A program made the position numbers and the translations under genes. From Buddleja alternifolia (lineage: Eukaryota > Streptophyta > Magnoliopsida > Lamiales > Scrophulariaceae), in assembly GCA_019426215.1 (NCBI GenBank), contig CM033393.1:28708591-28772590 (forward strand): a stretch of DNA of 64,000 nt, written 5' to 3'. Under the pieces are notes generated by a model, which did not search any database, had not been told where the DNA came from, and saw only the letters and a program-made list of their open reading frames with translations. Shown here piece after piece: positions 1 through 10,333 of the stretch. Every line of letters starts with the position of its first letter. Position 1 is the stretch's first letter.

Positions 1-82
1 TTTTTTGATACAATTTATAAATATTTATAAGTTTTAATAATAATTAGATATATAAAATTTAAAAAAAATTATAATTTTTTTT

Positions 83-262
83 ACCGGGGCGGGTCCGGGT
101 TCGGGGCGGGTATCGACTGGACTTGTTAATCGCCCTGGACCCGGCCGGGTCTTAAATTTCAATACCCGGCCCTGAACCCATTTTTTTGGACTCATACCCG
201 CCCCAAACGGGGCGGGTACTCGTTAGACCCGGATTCATTTTCATCCCTATACCCTGACCCGA
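83..262. repeat. GC-rich CGGGT/CCCGC repeat block
   Basis: A GC-rich patch in otherwise AT-rich DNA. Short words such as GGGGCGGGT and ACCCGCCCC recur in both orientations, so the block can fold on itself. Blocks of this kind are common in plant non-coding DNA and may be the sub-terminal part of a DNA transposon, but I cannot see both ends. No reading frame is present. The flank at 263-635 holds no gene or clear repeat. Confidence 0.5.
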
Positions 263-635
263 CAAACTCGGGCTGATAGTTTTTAATCATGGATCACACA
301 GACCCTATAAGGCTCTAAATAAGGAGGGTAAAGTCGCAACTTGTGACAGTTTGGAATTGACCCCCCACATGAAAATAAAAGCTGATACCACTAGGCTAAC
401 AAATCTCGGATATATCTATAGCTACTTAGACGGTGTGTTAAGAAACTCAATTGTATATCTCAATTTATAATCTTTTAGGCAAAATGCCGAATTGATCTTG
501 TATCTTAGTCTTACACTCATTTTGATCTCACAGCAAATTAGTTGATTTGGTCTTGTATTTTTCTAGTTGGTGTTAATTTCATCCTATGGTTCCCCAAAAT
601 TTTGATTTAAGCACAATCAATGTTACTTGAGTAAA

Positions 636-937
636 AATTGACACCAAATAAGAGGGTATGTTTTATATACATTCATTATATTGTATATTTGGGTGGAAAA
701 ATTGAGACAAAATTGGAGGAAAATTTTCAAGGTTCAAATTTGGGGAGAATATCTGGAGAAAACCGAATTGACATTATATTGAACAGAAATTGACATTCAA
801 TAAGAGGATATGTTTATATATATTCAATATATTTTATATTTGGGGTGGCAAACTGGCATAAATTTGGAAGAAAATCGTGAAGGTTCAATTTCTAGGAAGA
901 ATTTCCAGAGAGATTTTTGAACCATTTTCCTCCAATT
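636..937. repeat. Tandem duplication of a ~151-bp AT-rich unit
   Basis: Two diverged copies lie head to tail, starting near 636 and 787. Shared landmarks are ATTGACA, AATAAGAGG, TATATTTGGG and AAGGTTCAA in the same order and spacing. Neither copy codes for protein. The MULE that begins at 947 sits just beyond the end of the second copy. Confidence 0.6.
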
Positions 938-1375
938 TTGTAAAAAGGAATTATTGCATAATATACCCCTGTGAAATACGAAACCTGCACACATCCCTCT
1001 TGTGTTACAAAAATAGCCTTATATGCCCCTGTAATTTTAAAAACCCTGCGCGAAAACCCCTCTCCGTTAGAATTAACGGAGAGTGTTGTGCACTCGCTGG
1101 GATCGAGACTGGGTTAGCTTTTTGTGTTATAAATACTTGTAAAATTATTATTTTATCCTTCCAATTTTAATTAAAAATGAATAAATAATTGAACTTGGGT
1201 AGGATATGATGTATTTGGGTAGGATAATATGGGTTTGGGTAATCCAACCCAAATCCTCAGTTTTTTCTTTTTTCTTTTATTTTTATTTTTCTTTTTCTTT
1301 TTCTTTTCTTTTTTCTTTTCTTTTTCTCTTTCCTTTATTTTTTCCCCTTACCCACCCCTCTTCTTCGTCTTCACA

Positions 1376-1525
1376 GGCGGAGGTGGTGCTTCGATTTCAG
1401 GCGGAGGTGGCGGCTTCGATTTCAGGCGGAGAAGATGGCTTCGATTTCCGGCGGAGGTGGCGGCTTCGATTTCAGGCGGGGAAGGTGGCTTCGATTTTCG
1501 GCGGAGGTGTGGTGGCTTCGATGAA
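1376..1525 (+). repeat. Short GC-rich tandem repeat (GGCGGAGGTGGCGGCTTCGA type)
   Basis: A unit of roughly 24-30 bp repeats about five to six times, alternating GGCGGAGGTGG with CTTCGATTTCAGG. It lies inside the MULE and is much more GC-rich than its surroundings. It creates overlapping spurious Gly/Ser-rich reading frames. Confidence 0.7.
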
Positions 1526-1990
1526 CAGTGATTATTTATTTATTTTTGTTATTTTTATATATAATATATTATATAATTTTTTGTGTATATATATACATAT
1601 TATATATGTCTATGTGTGTGTCTATATATGTATGTGTGTGTATGTGTGATTATGTGTGTGTTGGGGGGGATATTTTGGGTTCACTGTGAAGACTGTGAAG
1701 ACGATGAACAGTGATTTTTTAAAATTATTTTTTTGTTATTTTTATATATAATATATTATATAATTTTGTGTGTATATATATACATAGTATATATGTCTAT
1801 GTGTGTGTCTATATATGTATGTGTGTGTATGTGTGATTATGTGTGTGTGTTGGGGGGGGGGGGATTTGGGTTCACTGTTCATCGTCTTCACAGTGAAGAC
1901 GATGAACAGTGATTTTTTAAAATTATTTTTTTGTTATTTTTATATATAAAATATTATATAATTTTGTGTGTGTATATATATTTGTATATA
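1525..1990. repeat. ~190-bp AT/GT-rich tandem repeat, about 2.5 copies
   Basis: Each copy starts at a GATGAACAGTGATT word (near 1519, 1703 and 1900). It then passes through TTATTTTTATATATAATATA, a TATATGTCTATGTGTGTGTC segment and a G-run, and ends in TTCACTGT. The third copy is partial. Alternating purine-pyrimidine GT/TA tracts and G-runs of up to 12 could adopt non-B structures. Confidence 0.7.
1872..1912. repeat. Perfect 20-bp palindrome with 1-base spacer
   Basis: Positions 1872-1891 (TCACTGTTCATCGTCTTCAC) are the exact reverse complement of 1893-1912, with a single A between them. Because the half-word also appears singly at the other tandem-copy starts, the palindrome seems to have formed where one copy is joined to an inverted fragment. 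Confidence 0.9.
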
Positions 1991-2284
1991 TTATATTTTC
2001 AAATATTCAAATATTTTCAGAAGTATTTTTAATTAGATTTATAAATTTTTTCTTAATTTTTTTGTTTTATTTTCTACTTTTCCTGATTTTCAGAAATTAT
2101 TTAACATAAGGGGACTAACGGCGTTAGTGAAGACTAACGACGTTAGTGAAGACTAACGGAAAGGGAAGAGTGCGCAATCTAAAATTAACACAGGGCCATA
2201 TAAGGCTATTTTTTTAACACTGGGGGAATGTGTGCAGGTTTCGTATTTCACAGGGGTATATTATGCAATAATCCCTTGTAAAAA

Positions 2285-2745
2285 TTATGCCCATACAAGG
2301 TCCATTGAGTTATGTTTCAAATTTGGGGAAATAATATGACGGAATTAATGTTATTTGGAAAGGTGGGAGATCAAAGCTAATTTCATGTGAACGGTAAATT
2401 ACAAGATCGATTTGATAATTTTGCCTATTTTTTCAATATTAGATGTTACTTGTTAGAGATAGAAAAATTATCAACAACAAAGCTCATTCGAAGAATTCAC
2501 TACTTTCATTCCAATTTTACAGGTCTATTTTGATAAAATTATAAAAATATTTTAGGTTTAAAGTGTTTAATCTTTATTATTATCATATCATTATTTTAAG
2601 TGAGCATCTTAGAAGAAAAAAGTTCATTGAAAGAAATGAAACTTTATTCTGTCACGTCCTGACCAAAAAAAAAGAAGCAATGAAAACTATGAGAAAGATG
2701 CAATATTATATTTCATGAGAACGACATAGAAGTATATTGTGAAAA
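2285..2745. other. AT-rich intergenic DNA, no gene seen
   Basis: No credible reading frame or RNA gene. A stretch near 2397-2435 (ATTACAAGATCGATTTGATAATTTTGCC) loosely mirrors 475-515 in inverted orientation, which may mark an older element into which the 947-2275 MULE inserted. The match is imperfect. Confidence 0.4.
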
Positions 2746-2754
2746 TATTGATAA

Positions 2755-2926
2755 GAGTAATGCTATATACCACCTTTTATATGCCACCGATTTTTCATCT
2801 CCCCTAGTTTTGGTAAGAAATCACTTGCAATTAATTGATTTTAATGGATTTAATATATCCATACTTTCTAAATCAAGGGGCGGTGGAAAATCGGTGGTAT
2901 AAAAACGGTGGTATATAGCATTTTCC
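2755..2926. mobile_element. 172-bp MITE with 9-bp target duplication
   Basis: The ends are inverted copies built on AATGCTATATACCACC. A second pair of GGTGGTAT/ATACCACC words lies just inside each end. The exact 9-bp duplication TATTGATAA flanks it at 2746-2754 and 2927-2935. TIRs plus a 9-bp duplication point to a MULE-derived MITE. It is non-coding. Confidence 0.88.
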
Positions 2927-2935
2927 TATTGATAA

Positions 2936-3200
2936 ATTATTTTATTACATAAAAATATTAAGTCATTTTTTTCTATGGATATATATAAAGATACAACATT
3001 AAAATTATAGCATGTTTGCAAATATGGATTACCATTTTGTGCATCTAGAAGTTCATGTATGCTTGAAGCTATTAGAATTTATGACATATTTATCTTCTAT
3101 ATAAATGTGTGAATAACTATTTATGTGTTTTTCCTATTGTGAAAATACTTTCATACACTTACTTAAATTTAGAATCCTTTTAGTAGTTAGAAACCAATTA
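2936..3200. other. AT-rich spacer, nothing recognised
   Basis: No reading frame, repeat or RNA gene is visible between the MITE and the next TIR element. Confidence 0.5.
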
Positions 3201-4284
3201 ATAATGCAGACACCCCCCTGACTTATGGGGGTAAGTGCACTTTGCCCCCCAACCTATTATAATGTGCACCCGACACACTCACCTTTGAAAAGTATTTAAC
3301 TTTACCCTCTTTGCCGATCTCCGGTGGAATATAGAGGAATATTCCGTCGGAGATTCTTTGATACTTTGAAACATGTGCATTTTGCCCCCTGACCTTTAAA
3401 AAATGGGCATTCTGCCCCCCCGACCTTTAAAAAATATGCATTTAACCACCTATTGCATACATTACCATCAAATTTTTATTTTTGGTTGAATAAAATGAAA
3501 TATTTTTTTACCAAAATACTGTTATATACGAACTTCTTGATGTATATATTGACATTTACAAATTATTTCTATAGTTTTTTTTTTTAAGTTCATGTAGGTT
3601 ACATAATTAAAATATTTTTATTGTTTCTTGAATCATTATTATTGTTTAGTAAATAATGTGGGTTGCTTGGGTTACATAGAGAAATAGAGAGATCCTGCTT
3701 TAGGTGGGTTTTGGCAGCAAAAACTAGTGAATTTTGAAATCAATTATCACCCTTTTATTTATTATATTGAAGTGCAAAATTTTACATAAACAAATGTTTA
3801 CTTATGCATAAATTTATGTATATCATAACATTTATTGGAGAATAAATATAAAATTAATTAACTATCTAACGTACATAAATGTATGATAACAATGTAGTTT
3901 ATAATCACAAAAATACTCAAATTGATTAAAATCTCCATACATAGTACAAATTGGATGCCACATGTCAAAATATTCGTGAAAAATTTCATTTTATTCAATA
4001 AAAATAAGAATTTAATAGTAATGTGTATGATAGGGGGTTAAGTGCACATTTCTTAAAGGTCAGGGGGACAAAAAGCACATTTTTTAAAGGTCAGGGGGCA
4101 AAGTACACATACCTCAAAGTATCTTCGAATCTCCGATGGAATGTTCCCTTAGATTCCGCCGGATCCAGTCAACATTGGGTTAAATGCAACGTTCACCAAA
4201 AGTGGGGGTGTCGGGTGCACAATTTAATAGGTTGGGGGGCCATGTGCTCTTACCCCATAGGTGAGGGGACGTCTGCATTTATCC
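3201..4284. mobile_element. TIR element with ~260-bp inverted termini
   Basis: The left terminus (3201-3460) and right terminus (4025-4284) are inverted copies. Both begin near ATAATGCAGAC or its complement and carry matching GTAAGTGCAC, GGTGCACCCGACAC and GATCTCCG words in mirrored order. Each terminus also holds two or three copies of a 20-30-bp word containing CCCCCTGACCTTTAAAAAAT. The centre is AT-rich and codes for nothing. A clear target duplication was not found, so the exact edges are uncertain. The 4023-4421 ORF runs through the right terminus and is not a gene. Confidence 0.75.
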
Positions 4285-5075
4285 CTAACTTTTATAAAAT
4301 AAAAAAAAAGAAACATGTTAGTAGTGGAACACCATTTAATATAAAGAACAGAAATAGAATTCTACTTTGTCCGATCCACTCCTACAAAAATAGCCAATCT
4401 CAAACTCCTGAACCAAACTAATATTATAAGAAAATTAATAGATTTTTACCGGGACTCCCAATAAGAAGGAAGAGAATTTCAGCCCTGTCGAGGTTTCAAC
4501 TTTCTTTTAATCAAAAATAAAAAATAAATAAAAAAATGAACGTGATTATTAATATTGACAACCTTAATTGTTATTAGTGTTTAATCATTACTTTCAGTAA
4601 GTAGTTTTGAAAAAAATCGTTTATTTTAAGAAATTATACCTTATATTGGTACGTGCAAAAGAAAAGTAATAAATATGAGACATGAAATATTATTTTTAAT
4701 GTTAAAAAGATGGATGTATATCATGAACATATTAAATAGATGTATATTATAAAATACTAATGAATCATTTCCTTACATAAATGAATTCACTAAATTTGTA
4801 TTATTATGAATGTATGACAAATACTTAAGTTAAAACTATGATATGGATGCACAAAAGGATTATCATCCTATACCTAGAATTTCATACGTAAGTTTGAATT
4901 TATTAGAATTGATAATCAAGGTAAAAAAGTTATGCTTGGAAATACATTTGTATAAGTAATTTTAGTAAGGATTGTATTTAATTTGAAAATGATTCATAGA
5001 TACAAATATTTTAATGTAATGTCTCATAATAAAAAATTATACTATATGTATTTACTCCATATAACAATAGTTAGA
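4285..5075. other. AT-rich DNA, no gene seen
   Basis: No reading frame, RNA gene or repeat that I can support. It ends at the poly-T tract at about 5076-5089 that marks the LINE 3' end. Confidence 0.5.
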
Positions 5076-5924
5076 TTTTTTTTTTTTTGAAAAAGAGATG
5101 AATACTTAAATTATACGGATGCTAAATCAGCATCAACCAAATCACGTACAAAAACTGGAGGCAAACGACCCTCCACAAGACCAAAAGGAACAGCAGACCG
5201 AGCCAGATGTTGTGCAACTGAATTCGCAGATCGTCGAACAAGACTCAAAGAAACAGATAACAAATCAAAAGTAGCAAGAACATCCGCGAAAAAAGAACTA
5301 AACATCGAGAAATTAGAACTATGTGACTGAAGATTAGAAATCACAATTGAGCTATCTCCTTCAAGGCAAATATGCATCCATCCCCTCCGCATAGCCATGT
5401 CCACCGCTTCTCGAGTCAAAATTTCCGCAGCTAGAGGGTCTGAAAATCCTCTATAAAACCGACAACACCAACCCCTCACCCTACCATCATTTCCCCGTGC
5501 TACAACCCCAACTCCCACACCATCTAACTCCTTAAAAATAGCCCCATCAAAATTCAACTACACAATATATCAGTAGATGGAACACACCATATAGCAGCGA
5601 CCGCAGTTGACCTCATAGACTCCCCTTTGATAAGTCCTATGCGAGAATAAGCATGCAAATAATTGTTAACAAAAACCACCAAGTCCCCAACCGAACAATC
5701 CACCTTATCCCAGACCTTTCGATTCCGAGCCCACCAAATTACCCAACTTCTTGTTAGAAATAGCACGAAAGAAGATTTCTCAGTGTTACCCTAGACATGT
5801 CGAAGCCAATCCTCTGCCGAACCATTCCAATAAGAGATCGTATTCCATGCAATCGGTGTAAGAGCCCACACTTGTCTAGCCAAATGACATTCCAAAAAAA
5901 TATGACGAGTTGACTCCCCCTCCA
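5076..5924 (-). pseudogene. LINE piece 4: zinc-binding domain end, RNase H, poly(A) tail
   Basis: This is the 3' end of a plant L1-type LINE read on the minus strand. The frame at 5557-5111 is a plant RNase H-like domain. It opens with an NFDGA motif and contains a V-x-R-x-x-N-x-x-A-x-x-L-A motif near its end, typical of the domain that closes plant LINE ORF2. Upstream, 5766-5554 holds the W-rich linker, and 5924-5770 encodes the second half of the reverse-transcriptase zinc-binding domain (ESTRHIFLEC). Stops lie between these segments, so the gene is dead. A poly-T run at about 5076-5089 is the poly(A) tail on the minus strand, which fixes the 3' end. The LTR element at 5925-9108 separates this piece from piece 3. 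Confidence 0.88.
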
Positions 5925-6402
5925 TGTTAGAATATTTGATTATTATATTAAAAAATAATATTATTAATTAAAAGACATGTCTATTAGTGAGTGGCCGTAT
6001 CTAATAGTCATCTCTTTTAGGAAGAGTGTTATCTTAAAGTTGTAACTCCTTTGAATCAAGAGTTGTGTCCTTCTATGATAGGTGTCTCAAACTCTATAAA
6101 AACACTCTTAATGCCACCAAACTGTGATAACAAACGTAATAAATAAATATACAATTCTCCTACGTTTTCTTTTACGCCACTTTCAATGAGTTCTTGAAGG
6201 GAGACTTCCGAAATTGCTATTGGTAAGTCTCCATGGTTTTGTCGTATCCTAGAAGTGATTTGCCATAAAAACCCGGTAGCAAACGAGTAGTGGGGGCAAA
6301 TATCACTTTAAGGAAAGTGATTCGTACACGCTTCGAAACCATGTTTAAATTATATTTTCTTCATTCGTTTGTATTCCCCAATATATAGAAAAATCCCCAA
6401 CA
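5925..6402 (+). repeat. 5' LTR (478 bp)
   Basis: It runs from TGTTAGAATA to CCCCAACA. A TATAAAAA box lies at 6095-6102. An AAATATCACTTTAAG word at 6298-6312 is repeated in inverted form just after the LTR. Confidence 0.92.
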
Positions 6403-6420
6403 ATCTTAAAGTGATATTTT
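6403..6420 (+). promoter_or_regulatory. Putative primer site complementary to the element's own LTR
   Basis: The primer-binding position just after the 5' LTR does not carry the usual TGGTATCAGAGC or TGGCGCC words. Instead, 6405-6419 (CTTAAAGTGATATTT) is the exact reverse complement of 6298-6312 in the LTR. That is a 15-base perfect match, which would allow intramolecular pairing of the transcript. That this primes DNA synthesis is inference only. Confidence 0.45.
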
Positions 6421-8618
6421 GAAGTCATTTCAATCTCCAATGACGAAGAAGTTTGTAATGGTTAGAGCGATGTAGTATTCTGATCGGTCGGAGGCTCGGG
6501 ATATTCGCCACGAAATTCCACCAATTTATCGAATGAAGTATATATTCTGAAGTTGCAGCCCAATCTGCTCCGGTCATGGTTATTCAATCAAGTTGTCTGT
6601 TTATTGACTCTGAATTTTGTGATTCAAAGTGGACAGCACTAAGGGGTCACATGGTGTATTACGTACTCTCAATGTTTGCTAAGATTGTAACAGAGGCATA
6701 GATTGAGAATCATACGGCATTTCAGATAAGTAATTTACATTATTCTCATTTGTCATGATTGCTTATATGTGCATGTTCAATTATATTTGAGAAGGTGCCT
6801 ATTCACATGAAGAGTTGCTTTTTTGATTGTTCTTCACTGCAATAGATAAAGGGATAAAGGCATGAATTATTAGAATCGCAGATATGTCTTGTTTCCAAGA
6901 TATGGTTATTTCATGCATTGAACTTAAGTGGACATATATATAACAACAATTTGATATGTGTGAACTCAAAGAATTTGATGAGGAAAGTTTGATTTTCTCA
7001 TTGTACTAGGGAGTGTTTCATGTGATAACTCGAAATGTTTGTTCTTCAATGCTTGAGAAAATATTATGTGTTAATGCATGCTAAAGAATAATGTTACCAC
7101 TAATTGGTAGAATATAAATATAGACACTCTGATATCTTGTAATCTCAAATTCAATTTGATAACTTCATTATGATTATTCATGCATACATGATGATTTTAA
7201 AGTTCGGTTTATTTCCTCTTTCTTGATGATATATGATTTCCTTTTGTTGGCATTTATTTATAATCAAAGATATATATTCAAACTGCTTTAATGAGGAGTA
7301 ATAGTTAATACATAGATTTGATGATTGTGTTGTGACTATGTATTTCATAAGGATTGCTATGAATTTGTCGATTCCGTGAAATTAAAGCGCTGTAGTTTTT
7401 TTAAAGAAATCTCATAGACTGGAAATATTTTTTTTCCATTGAATAAGGGACACATATGCTGCTATGAAATTAAATATGTGGACATAATATACATAAAATA
7501 TAGTTACATATACATAGTAATTGTTATGTGTGTATTTGAAGTTTCAGTCTTGCGCATGGCATTAATGCGCTGGGAATTCAATTGAGAAACCTTAGTTATT
7601 GCTGGGTTACGTTTATTGGCAAAACAATTTAAATGCATTGCTCAAGAATTGTATTCTTGAGGGAATTGTAGTATTACGGTCCAAAATTTTGAAATAATTA
7701 TTTCAAAGAGACGATTATTATTGAGATTGTATGTTACGAGTACATAAGGAATAATTTACAATGCTACGTATCATGAATTGTACCATGATATATTGTAATA
7801 ATGAAGAATGCGCATTCGTGGATGTCGTTAAACTACATCATTGGTACAATATTATAATGAAAACTTACCCCATTATCATGAGGATGAAATTATCTTATGA
7901 AAGTTTTATAATGAAATATGTTATGTAGGGGTGTTAAATAACTTAGTATAAGTTATGTTTCCCTAGGATATTTTTTTAATGCACTTAAATGTGGGGGTAA
8001 AGGAGAAATACAACTTCAAAGTTAAGACCGGTCAAACATAATGAAATTGTGGAGCAAAACTTGTTTAATTGCTCAAACCATATAAATTCACCAATAGTGG
8101 GAACCCAACCTTTTCTTTAGCACTACCACTAGTTAAAAGGTTTAAAGGGTAATAACAAGCTATTGATAAGTGATTAAGTTAACTCTAGATATATTGAATA
8201 TTTCTAAGAGTTGTAGATAAGGAGGATGAGTTGAAAACTCTTAATGAAGTAAAATTTGATACCTATTAAGGCATGAAAATACTTCACCTAAGTGAACACA
8301 AGAGGTGGTGCCGCTTCTAGTAAAAGTTTGGAAAACTTTTATAAGTGTTCATGATACTAGGATGAAGCGCAAGGCCATGTATGTGCTTAAATTTTTGGTG
8401 AATTTCTTGAAAGTAAAAAGGTTCATGTGTGCGATATCTCCGGTTTAACTTATGGAATCTTGGTTTAAGCGACTAGCCACCATTGATTTCGTTAAACTTT
8501 GAGTTATTTGCACTATGTGAAAGTTTAATTCGAAAGACACTTTCATTTATGCATGTACTTTTTGAGTAAGTGAAATTCAATGTTACATGTTAAGTGGTGG
8601 ATTTTTAATATGATAATC

Positions 8619-8630
8619 AAAGTGGGGGAT
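8619..8630 (+). promoter_or_regulatory. Polypurine tract
   Basis: A purine-rich run, AAAGTGGGGGAT, directly precedes the 3' LTR at 8631. This is the expected place and composition for the plus-strand primer of an LTR retrotransposon on the plus strand. Confidence 0.8.
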
Positions 8631-9108
8631 TGTTAGAATTTTTGATTATTATATTAAAAAATAATATTATTAATTAAAAGACATGTCTATTAGTGAGTGA
8701 CCATATCTAATAGTCATCTCTTTTAGGAAGAGTGTTATCTTAAAGTTGTAACTCTTTTGAATCACGAGTTGTGTCCTTCTTTGATAGGTGTCTCAAACTC
8801 TATATAAACACTCTTAATGCCACCAAACTGTGATAACAAACGTAATAAATAAATACACAATTCTCCTACGTTTTCTCTTACGCCACTTTCAATGAGTTCT
8901 TGAAGGGAGACTTCCGAAATTGCTATTCGTAAGTTTCGATGGTTTTGTCGTATCCTAGAAGTGATTTGCCATAAAAACCCGGTAGCAAACGAGTAGTGGG
9001 GGCAAATATCACTTTAAGGAAAGTGATTTGTACACGCTTCGAAACCATGTTTAAATTATATTTTCTTCATTCGTTTGTATTCCCCAATATATAGAAAAAT
9101 CCCCAACA
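8631..9108 (+). repeat. 3' LTR (478 bp)
   Basis: It has the same length as the 5' LTR, with about 13 substitutions by eye and no indels noticed. It ends in CCCCAACA, followed by the CTCCA duplication at 9109-9113. Confidence 0.92.
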
Positions 9109-9562
9109 CTCCACACCACACAATGCATAAACATCAGCCATCTCACATCTATGCTTCTGAAGATTTTGACAAATTGGTAAAATATTTCAAGCCAAACGCC
9201 ATGCAAAAACCCTAATTTTATTTGGAATTTTCGCATTCCAAATAAACCTCCAATCCGCCTCGAATCTCACACTTGGACTTCGGACTCTCGCCAATTTCTC
9301 TCGCTCCTTAATCTCCATAGCAAGGTGATACGCACTCCGAACAGTAAACAAACCAGTACTCGTAAAATGCCAAACTCAAATGTCAGGCGATACAACTCTA
9401 CCAAATGGAATATGATTAATTATATTCGCCTCCTCCTCCCAAAAAATATCATTAACCAATTCCATATCCCACTCCCTCTCATCCAGTTTTTTAAGATCCG
9501 CGACTACGGCCTCGCTTCCCAAGCCATTATGCGGCGTAGATGGCCGAAACGCAAATGGCCGT
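9109..9562 (-). pseudogene. LINE piece 3: region before and start of the zinc-binding domain
   Basis: The minus strand reads the segment that joins reverse transcriptase to the zinc-binding domain of a plant LINE. Recognisable words in order are VVADL, FTVRSAYHL, WRFIWNAKIPNKIRVFAWRL and CGVE. Two in-frame stops interrupt it. At the left it joins piece 4 in frame once the 5925-9108 element is removed. At the right it ends abruptly at the Tat LTR at 9563, and about 150-200 LINE codons that should lie between it and piece 2 are missing from the window. Confidence 0.85.
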
Positions 9563-10323
9563 TGATGTGGTTCGGATTTTCACACCAAGAAAATTGGAGA
9601 ACCAAACAAGGTCTTCGATTGATTGTTGTAATTAAACTCTTGATTAACACTCTCAATTCATAAATATGGAAGTATTCGAAGTATGTAGAGGAAAATGAAA
9701 AAAAAAAGAGCTTTCTTTATTGACTTTGAATATTCAAGAACATAAACCCTAGCAATACAATTTTATGGAACTTGAATTTCTCTACTAGAACTTAAGTTGA
9801 CTTAGCCTCCAAAAAATGAAGTGAAAATGTACATAAATAGGCCTAGTGGCTGATTTTCCTAGTAGTTGGGGAGTCTTGGATTGCTTCCCACTTGTTCTCG
9901 GATATTGGGGGATATGATGAGCTATAACCCTCTTTTTAGGATTTGGTGGTTAAAGATAAGATTCACCAAATATCCATTTATTTGAGTTTTCTCGTAGGCA
10001 TTTCCCTGAGCTTTCCTTTGGGCTTTCCTCTTAGCATTCATACGAGCATGTCCTTGGGTTTTTTTACGAGCTTTCCATTCACAAGCCTTCTTCGTTTTAG
10101 CCCATTAAGAGAAGTGAAAATTATGACCCATATCATAAGCCCCCCTACTCTCGAGAATTTTGGAATAAAAGGCTCAAAAGTCTCGAGAGTATAATAAATT
10201 GTCATAATTTTAAGTAGGGTTCGATCCTTTTTGAAACATTGGCTGCCTCGTTAAAAACCTTACCTCAGAAAAACCCAGTGGGAAAAAACCAAGGTTGAGG
10301 GAAAAAGAGTGCAGGGCGTATCA
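9563..10323 (-). repeat. Tat 3' LTR (761 bp)
   Basis: On the minus strand it runs from TGATACGCCCTGCACTCTT to ACATCA. The first 124 bp of its plus-strand reading recur at 22200-22323. Near its minus-strand start it holds ACTGGGTTTTTCTGAGGTAA and TTTTTAACGAGGCAGCC, both common in Tat LTRs. On the plus strand the flanking 5 bases are GCCGT (9558-9562). The matching copy on the far side is lost. Confidence 0.9.
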
Positions 10324-10333
10324 ATTCCTCCTT
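10324..10333 (-). promoter_or_regulatory. Polypurine tract of the Tat element
   Basis: Read on the minus strand, AAGGAGGAAT directly precedes the 3' LTR TGATACG. Its position and composition fit the plus-strand primer, and it defines the LTR edge at 10323. Confidence 0.75.

Larger units (their letters stand above)
947..2275. mobile_element. MULE-type non-autonomous DNA transposon with long TIRs
   Basis: The terminal inverted repeats are about 130 bp. The left end reads GGAATTATTGCATAATATAC and the inverted right end reads GGGATTATTGCATAATATAC. An exact 9-bp target duplication TTGTAAAAA flanks the element at 938-946 and 2276-2284, as expected for Mutator-like elements. No transposase is present. 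The interior consists of a pyrimidine tract, a GGCGGAGG array and AT/GT-rich tandem repeats. The two overlapping ORFs at 1206-1649 run through simple repeats and are not credible genes. Confidence 0.88.
5925..9108 (+). mobile_element. Non-coding LTR retrotransposon with both LTRs
   Basis: It has two 478-bp LTRs and a 5-bp duplication CTCCA (5920-5924 and 9109-9113). A purine tract lies just before the 3' LTR. The 2.2-kb interior (6403-8630) has no reading frame above 60 codons and no gag or pol motif that I can recognise, so the element is non-autonomous or fully decayed. The LTRs differ at about 13 of 478 positions by eye. It sits inside the LINE zinc-binding domain. Removing it with one CTCCA copy restores an uninterrupted LINE frame across the joint. 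TGTTAGAAT...CAACA ends suggest a Ty1/copia relative, but there is no protein evidence. Confidence 0.9.

Noticed and set aside
1206..1649. Two overlapping ORFs of 100-147 codons in the MULE
   Set aside because: They translate a pyrimidine tract and the GGCGGAGG array, giving low-complexity Phe/Ser and Gly runs with no domain.
4023..4421. 132-codon ORF
   Set aside because: It lies on an inverted terminal repeat, and its repeated peptide words reflect DNA repeats.
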